Shown here: one piece after another, positions 1 through 10,225 of the stretch
How the letters are laid out: each line of letters opens with the position of its first letter
Numbering within the stretch: the first letter of the stretch is position 1
NCBI GenBank assembly: GCA_022266195.1
Contig: WHVY01000004.1
Span: 17,501-81,500, forward strand
Reading direction: 5' to 3'
DNA from: Tetranychus cinnabarinus
Taxonomy: Eukaryota; Arthropoda; Arachnida; Trombidiformes; Tetranychidae
DNA: 64,000 bases
The notes under the pieces: generated by a model
Seen by the model: only the letters and a program-made list of their open reading frames with translations
Database searches by the model: none
Told to the model about the DNA's origin: nothing
Position numbers and translations under genes: made by a program

Positions 1-3000
1 CTAACCTAACCTAACCTAACCTAACCTAACCTAACCTAACCTAACCTAACCTAACCTAACCTAACCTAACCTAACCTAACCTAACCTAACCTAACCTAAC
101 CTAACCTAACCTAACCTAACCTAACCTAACCTAACCTAACCTAACCTAACCTAACCTAACCTAACCTAACCTAACCTAACCTAACCTAACCTAACCTAAC
201 CTAACCTAACCTAACCTAACCTAACCTAACCTAACCTAACCTAACCTAACCTAACCTAACCTAACCTAACCTACCTAACCTAACCTAACCTAACCTAACC
301 TAACCTAACCTAACCTAACCTAACCTAACCTAACCTAACCTAACCTAACCTAACCTAACCTAACCTAACCTAACCTAACCTAACCTAACCTAACCTAACC
401 TAACCTAACCTAACCTAACCTAACCTAACCTAACCTAACCTAACCTAACCTAACCTAACCTAACCTAACCTAACCTAACCTAACCTAACCTAACCTAACC
501 TAACCTACCTAACCTAACCTAACCTAACCTAACCTAACCTAACCTAACCTAACCTAACCTAACCTAACCTAACCTAACCTAACCTAACCTAACCTAACCT
601 AACCTAACCTAACCTAACCTAACCTAACCTAACCTAACCTAACCTAACCTAACCTAACCTAACCTAACCTAACCTAACCTAACCTACCTAACCTAACCTA
701 ACCTAACCTAACCTAACCTAACCTAACCTAACCTAACCTAACCTAACCTAACCTAACCTAACCTAACCTAACCTAACCTAACCTAACCTAACCTAACCTA
801 ACCTAACCTAACCTAACCTAACCTACCTAACCTAACCTAACCTAACCTAACCTAACCTAACCTAACCTAACCTAACCTAACCTAACCTAACCTAACCTAA
901 CCTAACCTAACCTAACCTAACCTAACCTAACCTAACCTAACCTAACCTAACCTAACCTACCTAACCTAACCTAACCTAACCTAACCTAACCTAACCTAAC
1001 CTAACCTAACCTAACCTAACCTAACCTAACCTAACCTAACCTAACCTAACCTAACCTAACCTAACCTAACCTAACCTAACCTAACCTAACCTAACCTAAC
1101 CTAACCTAACCTAACCTACCTAACCTAACCTAACCTAACCTAACCTAACCTAACCTAACCTAACCTAACCTAACCTAACCTAACCTAACCTAACCTAACC
1201 TAACCTAACCTAACCTAACCTAACCTAACCTAACCTAACCTAACCTAACCTAACCTAACCTAACCTAACCTAACCTAACCTAACCTAACCTAACCTAACC
1301 TAACCTAACCTAACCTAACCTAACCTAACCTAACCTAACCTAACCTAACCTAACCTAACCTAACCTAACCTAACCTAACCTAACCTAACCTAACCTAACC
1401 TAACCTAACCTAACCTAACCTAACCTAACCTAACCTAACCTAACCTAACCTAACCTAACCTAACCTAACCTAACCTAACCTAACCTAACCTAACCTAACC
1501 TAACCTAACCTAACCTAACCTAACCTAACCTAACCTAACCTAACCTAACCTAACCTAACCTAACCTAACCTAACCTAACCTAACCTAACCTAACCTAACC
1601 TAACCTAACCTAACCTACCTAACCTAACCTAACCTAACCTAACCTAACCTAACCTAACCTAACCTAACCTAACCTAACCTAACCTAACCTAACCTAACCT
1701 AACCTAACCTAACCTAACCTAACCTAACCTAACCTAACCTAACCTAACCTAACCTAACCTAACCTAACCTAACCTAACCTAACCTAACCTAACCTAACCT
1801 AACCTAACCTAACCTAACCTAACCTAACCTAACCTAACCTAACCTAACCTAACCTAACCTAACCTAACCTAACCTAACCTAACCTAACCTAACCTAACCT
1901 AACCTAACCTAACCTAACCTAACCTAACCTAACCTAACCTAACCTAACCTAACCTAACCTAACCTAACCTAACCTAACCTAACCTAACCTAACCTACCTA
2001 ACCTAACCTAACCTAACCTAACCTAACCTAACCTAACCTACCTAACCTAACCTAACCTAACCTAACCTAACCTAACCTAACCTAACCTAACCTAACCTAA
2101 CCTAACCTAACCTAACCTAACCTAACCTAACCTAACCTAACCTAACCTAACCTAACCTAACCTAACCTAACCTAACCTAACCTAACCTAACCTAACCTAA
2201 CCTAACCTAACCTAACCTAACCTAACCTAACCTAACCTAACCTAACCTAACCTAACCTAACCTAACCTAACCTAACCTAACCTAACCTAACCTAACCTAA
2301 CCTAACCTAACCTAACCTAACCTAACCTAACCTAACCTAACCTAACCTAACCTAACCTAACCTAACCTAACCTAACCTAACCTAACCTAACCTAACCTAA
2401 CCTAACCTAACCTAACCTAACCTAACCTAACCTAACCTAACCTAACCTAACCTAACCTAACCTAACCTAACCTAACCTAACCTAACCTAACCTAACCTAA
2501 CCTAACCTAACCTAACCTAACCTAACCTAACCTAACCTAACCTAACCTAACCTAACCTAACCTAACCTAACCTAACCTAACCTAACCTAACCTAACCTAA
2601 CCTAACCTAACCTAACCTAACCTAACCTAACCTAACCTAACCTAACCTAACCTAACCTAACCTAACCTAACCTAACCTAACCTAACCTAACCTAACCTAA
2701 CCTAACCTAACCTAACCTAACCTAACCTAACCTAACCTAACCTAACCTAACCTAACCTAACCTAACCTAACCTAACCTAACCTAACCTAACCTAACCTAA
2801 CCTAACCTAACCTAACCTAACCTAACCTAACCTAACCTAACCTAACCTAACCTAACCTAACCTAACCTAACCTAACCTAACCTAACCTAACCTAACCTAA
2901 CCTAACCTAACCTAACCTAACCTAACCTAACCTAACCTAACCTAACCTAACCTAACCTAACCTAACCTAACCTAACCTAACCTAACCTAACCTAACCTAA

Positions 3001-4157
3001 CCTAACCTAACCTAACCTAACCTAACCTAACCTAACCTAACCTAACCTAACCTAACCTAACCTAACCTAACCTAACCTAACCTAACCTAACCTAACCTAA
3101 CCTAACCTAACCTAACCTAACCTAACCTAACCTAACCTAACCTAACCTAACCTAACCTAACCTAACCTAACCTAACCTAACCTAACCTAACCTAACCTAA
3201 CCTAACCTAACCTAACCTAACCTAACCTAACCTAACCTAACCTAACCTAACCTAACCTAACCTAACCTAACCTAACCTAACCTAACCTAACCTAACCTAA
3301 CCTAACCTAACCTAACCTAACCTAACCTAACCTAACCTAACCTAACCTAACCTAACCTAACCTAACCTAACCTAACCTAACCTAACCTAACCTAACCTAA
3401 CCTAACCTAACCTAACCTAACCTAACCTAACCTAACCTAACCTAACCTAACCTAACCTAACCTAACCTAACCTAACCTAACCTAACCTAACCTAACCTAA
3501 CCTAACCTAACCTAACCTAACCTAACCTAACCTAACCTACCTAACCTAACCTAACCTAACCTAACCTAACCTAACCTAACCTAACCTAACCTAACCTAAC
3601 CTAACCTAACCTAACCTAACCTAACCTAACCTAACCTAACCTAACCTAACCTAACCTAACCTAACCTAACCTAACCTAACCTAACCTAACCTAACCTAAC
3701 CTAACCTAACCTAACCTAACCTAACCTAACCTAACCTAACCTAACCTAACCTAACCTAACCTAACCTAACCTAACCTAACCTAACCTAACCTAACCTAAC
3801 CTAACCTAACCTAACCTAACCTAACCTAACCTAACCTAACCTAACCTAACCTAACCTAACCTAACCTAACCTAACCTAACCTAACCTAACCTAACCTAAC
3901 CTAACCTAACCTAACCTAACCTAACCTAACCTAACCTAACCTAACCTAACCTAACCTAACCTAACCTAACCTAACCTAACCTAACCTAACCTAACCTAAC
4001 CTAACCTAACCTAACCTAACCTAACCTAACCTAACCTAACCTAACCTAACCTACCTAACCTAACCTAACCTAACCTAACCTAACCTAACCTAACCTAACC
4101 TAACCTAACCTAACCTAACCTAACCTAACCTAACCTAACCTAACCTAACCTAACCTA
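1..4157. repeat. Telomere, (CCTAA)n / (TTAGG)n array
   Basis: A continuous run of the 5-bp unit CCTAA on the + strand, about 830 units. Read on the minus strand it is TTAGG, the arthropod telomere repeat made by telomerase, with the G-rich strand pointing off the left end, so this is a true left chromosome end. The only irregularity I see is eleven units that have lost one A (CTAC for CTAAC), near 271, 505, 684, 822, 957, 1115, 1614, 1995, 2038, 3537 and 4051. No SART- or TRAS-like retrotransposon interrupts the array. The last repeat runs into retrotransposon pol sequence at 4156-4158, sharing only the bases TA. Confidence 0.98.
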
Positions 4158-4879
4158 TGCCAGTTCGATCGATCTAAGGATCATCAACTTGAAGTAGATG
4201 CATCTTCAATTGCCGTAGGAGGCATGTTGGTTCAAAAAGAAGAAGATTCTTGGCGTCCAGTAGCTTACTTTGGACAGAAATTAGCCAAACATCAATTGGC
4301 GTACACAATTACTGAGAAGGAATGTTTAGCAGTAATTGTTGGTGTGTTAAAGTACGGTCATTACTTAGCCGGAAAAAGTTTTACGATCATTAGTGATCAT
4401 TGTGCTCTGTGTTCATTAAAAAAGATTAACTTCAAATGTACAAGACTTCATCGATGGGCAACTATATTATCACAATTTGATTACAAAATTATTTATCGAA
4501 AAGGCAGTGAGCATCCTGCTGATTGTTTCTCGAGATCCAACGAATGGAGACACAAAAGAACTGGGGAAATCAATGAAGAAGATTTCTACCGATACATTCA
4601 TTATTTAAATTATCCTGATATTAATGTTTTAATCAAAACTGATGAATCTCCAAATGAATCAATTGAAAATGAAATAAAAGAATTGGATCGAGAAAGTGAT
4701 GATATCTTAACCTTTTATGAAGAAACTGATGAAAATCAATCCATCTTAATTGCAACAATCAAAGAAATAATTAATGATTTAAAAGAAACCAGTGCACAAC
4801 CTGAAATCATCGATAATGATTTATTCAAAAAGATTATATTTAATGAAACTCATCCTGAAATATCCAAGAATCAATCAAT
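4156..4879 (+). repeat. Inverted-repeat arm 1 (pol segment)
   Basis: This segment is the reverse complement of 6171-6894. The paired coordinates sum to 11050 at both ends, so there is no net indel over 724 bp. The translated residues are identical throughout and the stretches I compared base by base were identical. The match stops at T4156, where telomere repeat begins, and at 4879, where this copy continues into the rest of pol and the other copy does not. Confidence 0.93.
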
Positions 4880-6116
4880 CTTCCACTCTGCACAAGAAAA
4901 CGATCCAACAATTAAAAGAATCAAAGATGAAATTATTTATCAGCAAGTTCAACACAAGAATTTTATCATCAAAAATGATTTATTGTGCAGAAAAACCAAG
5001 AATGGTAAATTATCAGTATACGTTCCGCCAAGCTTAATTGAAAAAGTTTATCAAGAGTATCATGAGAAAACACTCGGTGGACATTTTGGGTACAAACCCA
5101 CAATCAAGAGGATCAGAGAAAACTTCTGGTTTCCATTAATGAACAACGTAATCAGAGATAAAATAAGATTATGTGATATTTGTGGCAGATATAAACACAA
5201 AACAAGAAATGATCATGTTCCAAGACTTATGCCTATTCCAAAATTACCTCTCGAAAGAATTCAAATTGATGTTGTTGGAGCATTCAAAAGCTCGAGTTTG
5301 AGAAACAAATATTTATTTGTGGCCGTAGATATGCTTACTCATTTCGTTTTCGCAAAAGCATACAAGAATCAAACAGCAAAAGAAGCAATCGATTTTATTG
5401 AATACATTATTAGATTCACTGGTCCACTATTTGAAATTCAAACGGACAATGGTCCATGTTTTCGCTCTGAGAATTTCTCAAGATATATTAATGAAAACAA
5501 CTTCAAACATGTTAAATCTAATCCTTATCGTCCTGAATCTCAAGGATTAGTAGAAAGAACAAATGGCATAATTGGAAATCTAATCAAAATGAGCTCAGAT
5601 GGAAATATCAAAGATTGGGATAAACAATTAACAAGAAATATTATAAGTTATAATCATACACCATCTGAATCTCTTGGAAACTCTCCTCATTATCTACTAT
5701 TTCAAATTCCTTCAAGAACAACTTTAACAAATGAAATTGAAATGCCACAAGAATTTGAAAGAATTGGAATCGATTCAATTCGTCAAGATGTGATTGATCA
5801 AAGAATGTTAAATCAAGAAAAATTCATGCAAAAGCAAAAATATAAAGATAAACCTTTCAAGCCTGGAGACATTGTAAGAGTTGCAGTGAAAAATATAAGT
5901 TTAAATTTGGGAAAAAAGTTAACTCCATCATTCAAAGGCAAATACATCGTATTTAATTCACTTGATTCAGTTGCTGAAATTATATGCTGTGAAACATTCA
6001 AAAAATTTCGAGTAAATTTTGATCAACTTAAACTAATTAATACGGGAGATAATGAAATTATTGAAAATCTCGAATCTGAATCAAATTATGAAAGTGAAAA
6101 CGAATCAACTCAATAA
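4158..6116 (+). CDS. pol: 5'-truncated pol fragment: RNase H, integrase, C-terminal domain
   Basis: This is the 3' part of a Ty3/gypsy pol, which would copy and integrate the element's DNA in the nucleus. The frame is open from the telomere junction (Cys codon at 4158). The first ATG is at 4224, but it is an internal methionine, not a real start. Numbering from that Met: RNase H residues E34, D58 and D100; an HHCC zinc-binding region H280, H287, C317, C320; and the integrase core D349, D408, E444, with 35 residues between the last two (DD35E). After the core come a basic linker and a GDIVRV...KGKY region near 548-573, probably the SH3-like C-terminal domain. I see no chromodomain. It ends in an acidic, Glu/Ser/Asn-rich tail and TAA at 6114-6116. 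With no promoter or LTR upstream, only telomere repeat, it is most likely dead, though its frame is intact. Confidence 0.9.
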   Translation, partial: CQFDRSKDHQLEVDASSIAVGGMLVQKEEDSWRPVAYFGQKLAKHQLAYTITEKECLAVIVGVLKYGHYLAGKSFTIISDHCALCSLKKINFKCTRLHRWATILSQFDYKIIYRKGSEHPADCFSRSNEWRHKRTGEINEEDFYRYIHYLNYPDINVLIKTDESPNESIENEIKELDRESDDILTFYEETDENQSILIATIKEIINDLKETSAQPEIIDNDLFKKIIFNETHPEISKNQSIFHSAQENDPTIKRIKDEIIYQQVQHKNFIIKNDLLCRKTKNGKLSVYVPPSLIEKVYQEYHEKTLGGHFGYKPTIKRIRENFWFPLMNNVIRDKIRLCDICGRYKHKTRNDHVPRLMPIPKLPLERIQIDVVGAFKSSSLRNKYLFVAVDMLTHFVFAKAYKNQTAKEAIDFIEYIIRFTGPLFEIQTDNGPCFRSENFSRYINENNFKHVKSNPYRPESQGLVERTNGIIGNLIKMSSDGNIKDWDKQLTRNIISYNHTPSESLGNSPHYLLFQIPSRTTLTNEIEMPQEFERIGIDSIRQDVIDQRMLNQEKFMQKQKYKDKPFKPGDIVRVAVKNISLNLGKKLTPSFKGKYIVFNSLDSVAEIICCETFKKFRVNFDQLKLINTGDNEIIENLESESNYESENESTQ

Positions 6117-6170
6117 TCACATCTTTAAAGCACAAAGCATCTTCAAAAAATCAAATCAAAATCAACTTTA
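6117..6170 (+). other. Remnant of the element's 3' untranslated region
   Basis: These 54 bases follow the pol stop codon of the plus-strand piece and precede the inverted junction at 6170/6171. They contain no obvious polypurine tract or LTR start, so the 3' LTR was lost. Read on the other strand they supply the eight foreign residues and the stop codon at the end of the minus-strand gag-pol frame. Confidence 0.7.
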
Positions 6171-9100
6171 ATTGATTGATTCTTGGATATTTCAGGATGA
6201 GTTTCATTAAATATAATCTTTTTGAATAAATCATTATCGATGATTTCAGGTTGTGCACTGGTTTCTTTTAAATCATTAATTATTTCTTTGATTGTTGCAA
6301 TTAAGATGGATTGATTTTCATCAGTTTCTTCATAAAAGGTTAAGATATCATCACTTTCTCGATCCAATTCTTTTATTTCATTTTCAATTGATTCATTTGG
6401 AGATTCATCAGTTTTGATTAAAACATTAATATCAGGATAATTTAAATAATGAATGTATCGGTAGAAATCTTCTTCATTGATTTCCCCAGTTCTTTTGTGT
6501 CTCCATTCGTTGGATCTCGAGAAACAATCAGCAGGATGCTCACTGCCTTTTCGATAAATAATTTTGTAATCAAATTGTGATAATATAGTTGCCCATCGAT
6601 GAAGTCTTGTACATTTGAAGTTAATCTTTTTTAATGAACACAGAGCACAATGATCACTAATGATCGTAAAACTTTTTCCGGCTAAGTAATGACCGTACTT
6701 TAACACACCAACAATTACTGCTAAACATTCCTTCTCAGTAATTGTGTACGCCAATTGATGTTTGGCTAATTTCTGTCCAAAGTAAGCTACTGGACGCCAA
6801 GAATCTTCTTCTTTTTGAACCAACATGCCTCCTACGGCAATTGAAGATGCATCTACTTCAAGTTGATGATCCTTAGATCGATCGAACTGGCATAACTCGC
6901 AATTTTCAATTAATGAGTTTTTAATTTGTTGCCAATTTCTTTGATGAACCTCTGTCCATCGGAACTTCTTCTTTTTTGAGCATTGCTCAAAAAGGTTGGA
7001 TGCAAGTGTTGAGTAGTTAGGGACAAACTTTGCTAAATAATTGAATAAACCAAGTTGACTTTGTAATGATTTAACATCTTTTGGAGGTTTGAATTGTTTT
7101 AATCTTTCAACTTTGGATGGATCAGGTTTAATTGATTTTCCTGATATGATGTGACCGAGAAATTTCACTTCTCTATGCCCCCACTTGCATTTATCCGGTT
7201 GGATTTTTAATCCAACTTCTTTGATGATGTTGAACGTTTTTGATGCATTAATTAACAGTTCATCGAAGGTTTTTCCAAATATTATAACATCATCAATATA
7301 AGCTAAACAGCTTTTGTAGAGTAGCTTTCCGAATATTTTATTAACAAATTGTTGGAAGTATGCAGGGCTATCAGCTAAACCCATTGGCAATCTAATGTAC
7401 TGGTATTTGCCAGATTCAGTAACGAAAGCAACTTTTTCACGCTCTTCAGGAGCTAATTCAATTTGATGGAAGCCTTGTGCAAAGTCAATTGTGATAAAGT
7501 AATTATAACCGGCTAGAGCTTGAATGAAATCTTCAATATTTGGCATAGGATAATTGCGTGTTCGCATTAATGAGTTGAGTTCTTGAAATGATGTGACCAA
7601 ACGATATTGTCCGGGTGTTGGTTTAGGTACCAAAAATGCAGGTGAACCTCCTCTTGAAGTTGAGGGTTCAACGATATCGTTATCAATTAATTCTTTAATA
7701 ATGTTGTCAAGAATCTCTCTTCTTTCTGGACCGGCTCGATAAGGTTTGCACTGTGGAATCGGATTCATTCCGAGATCAATTTTGATGTTTACAACATCTG
7801 AAGAAATTTTACCAATATCATATTTGGATTTTGAAAATACTTCCATATAAGTTTTGAAAAAGTTATGCATTCTGATTCTTTGTGAATCATTAAGTTGAGC
7901 ATCAATTCCATCGTGTAAAGTTTTCCATAAATTATCAATTTGTGATGGAAACTCGTTTGCTCTTTCATTTAACTTTGCTTTCTTAATTTTCTTTAAATAA
8001 TTAATTTCATTCAATTCATTTGCATTTGATTGATATGCATTAACAGCAAATATTGGATTTGTTGCGGAGTTATCATCTTGATTATTTTGCTTAGCTTTAT
8101 TTTTTCTTTTGCGTTTCTTTTGTTTTTGACTTTGAACTTGATTTTGAACTGAAGATGTTGAGGCTTGAGGTTGAAGAATTTCTTCAACTGCTTCATCAGT
8201 TCTCTCTGGACCAAAGACTTTTAAAAATTGATTCTTGAAAATAGCTTTGTAACTGATAGCATCAGGAACTTGAATAGTTAACTGGAAAGGCGTAAAAACT
8301 CCTTTATTGTAATGAATTAAGGCCCATTCTTTGTGATTAATTAATAACGCGCTTGAATTACTCCAATAAGCAAAATTGCAACCAAGAATTAAATCGTAAG
8401 GTAATTCATCGAACACGTATATCCTCATACAATCTTCATTTTCAGGGTTAGATATCTTTAATAAAGCTTGAGTAACTCCAACAGTTGAACTTTTTGATCT
8501 ATTGAATGACATAAAGTTTTGCTTGACTTTATAAATTTTCATCCCCAAACGATTTGCAGTTTCAGTTCTGATTACTGTCGCATTAGCACCTGTATCGAAT
8601 AATGCTCTGATTATTTCTTTTTGTCCATTTGACTTTTCAACTGTGATATCTGTTTCAGGTGATTTAACATTAGCTAATGAAGCGACTTCGACGCGTCCGG
8701 AATACAATTCATAATAAGCGACTCGAGGTCTTTCTGGACAGTTTGCTGCTGAATGAGTTGGATGAAAACATATCGTGCAATGAGGTTGTGAGCTTGTTGA
8801 GGCTTGGTTATTTGTTGCAGTACTTGTGGTTGGATTGTTTGAATTTGTTGAACTTGAATTGTTTGCATTATCATTATTTGTTGAAGGTCTTTGACTTGGA
8901 TTTCTGTTACCACCACGATTATTACCTCTGCCTCTTGAATTAAAATTTCCTCTTCTATTGCCACGATAATTATTAGATTGATAACTTGAATTATTATTTG
9001 GAGTATTTTGTTGATTGTTTGTGCTTCTTTGATAATTGTTTGCTTGATAATTTGAATTATTATGCTGATTACTTTCTCGTCTTTGATAATTCGTTTGATA

Positions 9101-10225
9101 ATTTGATTGATAACTTGGCTGATATTGTTGGTTTGATTGTTGACTCTCTTTTAACTTTTGTTCTTTGCGTTTTGCTGAACTAATTTGATGATTGTAACTC
9201 ATTAAAAGTTTTTCAATATTTTCAGTTGATTCGATTGAGACTTTGTTAATGACTTCTTCTTGAAGTTCTTCAGGTATTAAAGTTGTACACCATAGCGCTA
9301 TCATGAGATCATCGACTCTGCTATGCAAAATTCTTAGTGCGTTACTAATTGTAGTAACATAAGCACTTGGGTCCATACCATAAACAAACTTGTAATTAAG
9401 AACAGTATCTTTGGCTGCACAAATTTGAGGTTCGCCAATACTACTTCTTCGTAAACCCATGATAATATCTTTTAAAGTTGGAAACAAAATTGAACCTTCG
9501 ATTCTTTTGATAATTAAATAGATTTCTCTCGGAACTTTCATCTTTAATAATTGAATTGCTTCAGGATCAGGACATTTGAACATATCTTTTGCCACATCCC
9601 AAAACCTGTCTAGAAATTCTAGAATTGTTTCTTTGTTCCTATCGAAAGACGGAATCTTTGAATCTAAATCAATTTCTTTGATACTTGGTTTGATTTGATA
9701 ATGAGGTTCTTGATAATATCTTTGTTCAGGAATAAGTTGTTCTTTGGGTTTTTCTTTATAAAACTTTTCTTGTTCAGGTTTTTCTTTAATTGGTTGAGCG
9801 AAAATACCCGAAAACGGACCATGATCTTCTTGTTCTTTACTCTTTTCATTTTGAGTCATTTGCATATAGTGAGCAATTTGATCATCTGAGAACCCGAAAC
9901 CTTTCAAATTGAATCGGTCTAAATTGGCTTCTTCAACAATGCCATTAATTACCATAGTCGCTATATTAGGTTCAGAAATTTTATATTTTCTTAATCGCCT
10001 GATACAATCTGGAGTCTCTAACCATTTTTCATCAAATACTAAACCATCATGCCATACTGTAGTTTCGTCAATGGCTTTATGATATAATGCATTTGTCTTT
10101 AACGCTTCTTTAGTTACTCTTGTAATATATTGAATGATGAAGTTCGGTGCGAACTCTAAACCAAGTTTAGCTGCAGTTTCTCTTTTAATTTGTTCAGTAG
10201 ATAAATACGCTTTGATAGTTGCCAT
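6143..10225 (-). CDS. gag-pol: Gag-Pol polyprotein, 3'-truncated (gag, protease, RT, RNase H)
   Basis: A single 1,360-residue frame encodes Gag and Pol without a frameshift. The start chosen is the first ATG (10225). Residues 1-125 are an N-terminal Gag region I do not recognise. About 185-345 fits a retrotransposon capsid. About 360-480 is a low-complexity Gln/Asn/Ser region with an RGG-type stretch (421-442). A CX2CX4HX4C zinc knuckle follows (C483, C486, H491, C496). The aspartic protease has DTGA at D544 and an LILG motif at 612-615. A basic linker (KKRKRKNK, 703-710) precedes RT, with D914 and YIDD (976-979). RNase H has D1125, E1166, D1191, D1233. True pol sequence ends at residue 1352, at the inverted junction. 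The last eight residues come from the opposite strand of the other piece, so integrase is missing. All catalytic motifs are intact, and a 5' LTR lies upstream, so transcription is possible but autonomous movement is not. Confidence 0.93.
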   Translation of the reverse strand: MATIKAYLSTEQIKRETAAKLGLEFAPNFIIQYITRVTKEALKTNALYHKAIDETTVWHDGLVFDEKWLETPDCIRRLRKYKISEPNIATMVINGIVEEANLDRFNLKGFGFSDDQIAHYMQMTQNEKSKEQEDHGPFSGIFAQPIKEKPEQEKFYKEKPKEQLIPEQRYYQEPHYQIKPSIKEIDLDSKIPSFDRNKETILEFLDRFWDVAKDMFKCPDPEAIQLLKMKVPREIYLIIKRIEGSILFPTLKDIIMGLRRSSIGEPQICAAKDTVLNYKFVYGMDPSAYVTTISNALRILHSRVDDLMIALWCTTLIPEELQEEVINKVSIESTENIEKLLMSYNHQISSAKRKEQKLKESQQSNQQYQPSYQSNYQTNYQRRESNQHNNSNYQANNYQRSTNNQQNTPNNNSSYQSNNYRGNRRGNFNSRGRGNNRGGNRNPSQRPSTNNDNANNSSSTNSNNPTTSTATNNQASTSSQPHCTICFHPTHSAANCPERPRVAYYELYSGRVEVASLANVKSPETDITVEKSNGQKEIIRALFDTGANATVIRTETANRLGMKIYKVKQNFMSFNRSKSSTVGVTQALLKISNPENEDCMRIYVFDELPYDLILGCNFAYWSNSSALLINHKEWALIHYNKGVFTPFQLTIQVPDAISYKAIFKNQFLKVFGPERTDEAVEEILQPQASTSSVQNQVQSQKQKKRKRKNKAKQNNQDDNSATNPIFAVNAYQSNANELNEINYLKKIKKAKLNERANEFPSQIDNLWKTLHDGIDAQLNDSQRIRMHNFFKTYMEVFSKSKYDIGKISSDVVNIKIDLGMNPIPQCKPYRAGPERREILDNIIKELIDNDIVEPSTSRGGSPAFLVPKPTPGQYRLVTSFQELNSLMRTRNYPMPNIEDFIQALAGYNYFITIDFAQGFHQIELAPEEREKVAFVTESGKYQYIRLPMGLADSPAYFQQFVNKIFGKLLYKSCLAYIDDVIIFGKTFDELLINASKTFNIIKEVGLKIQPDKCKWGHREVKFLGHIISGKSIKPDPSKVERLKQFKPPKDVKSLQSQLGLFNYLAKFVPNYSTLASNLFEQCSKKKKFRWTEVHQRNWQQIKNSLIENCELCQFDRSKDHQLEVDASSIAVGGMLVQKEEDSWRPVAYFGQKLAKHQLAYTITEKECLAVIVGVLKYGHYLAGKSFTIISDHCALCSLKKINFKCTRLHRWATILSQFDYKIIYRKGSEHPADCFSRSNEWRHKRTGEINEEDFYRYIHYLNYPDINVLIKTDESPNESIENEIKELDRESDDILTFYEETDENQSILIATIKEIINDLKETSAQPEIIDNDLFKKIIFNETHPEISKNQSIKVDFDLIF
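6171..6894 (-). repeat. Inverted-repeat arm 2 (pol segment)
   Basis: Partner of 4156-4879 in opposite orientation. Together with the 1,291-bp spacer (4880-6170) the arms form a large imperfect palindrome whose outer edge is the telomere junction. The arm begins exactly at the junction where the minus-strand pol is broken. Confidence 0.93.

Noticed and set aside
4792..6001. Open frames 4792-5037 (+) and 5813-6001 (-)
   Set aside because: Both overlap the pol fragment in other frames and encode no recognisable motif.
8011..9889. Open frames 8011-8214 (-), 8674-8964 (-), 8677-8943 (+), 8986-9183 (+), 9664-9849 (-) and 9695-9889 (+)
   Set aside because: All lie within the gag-pol frame, mostly opposite or out of phase with its low-complexity Gln/Asn region. 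They are shadows.
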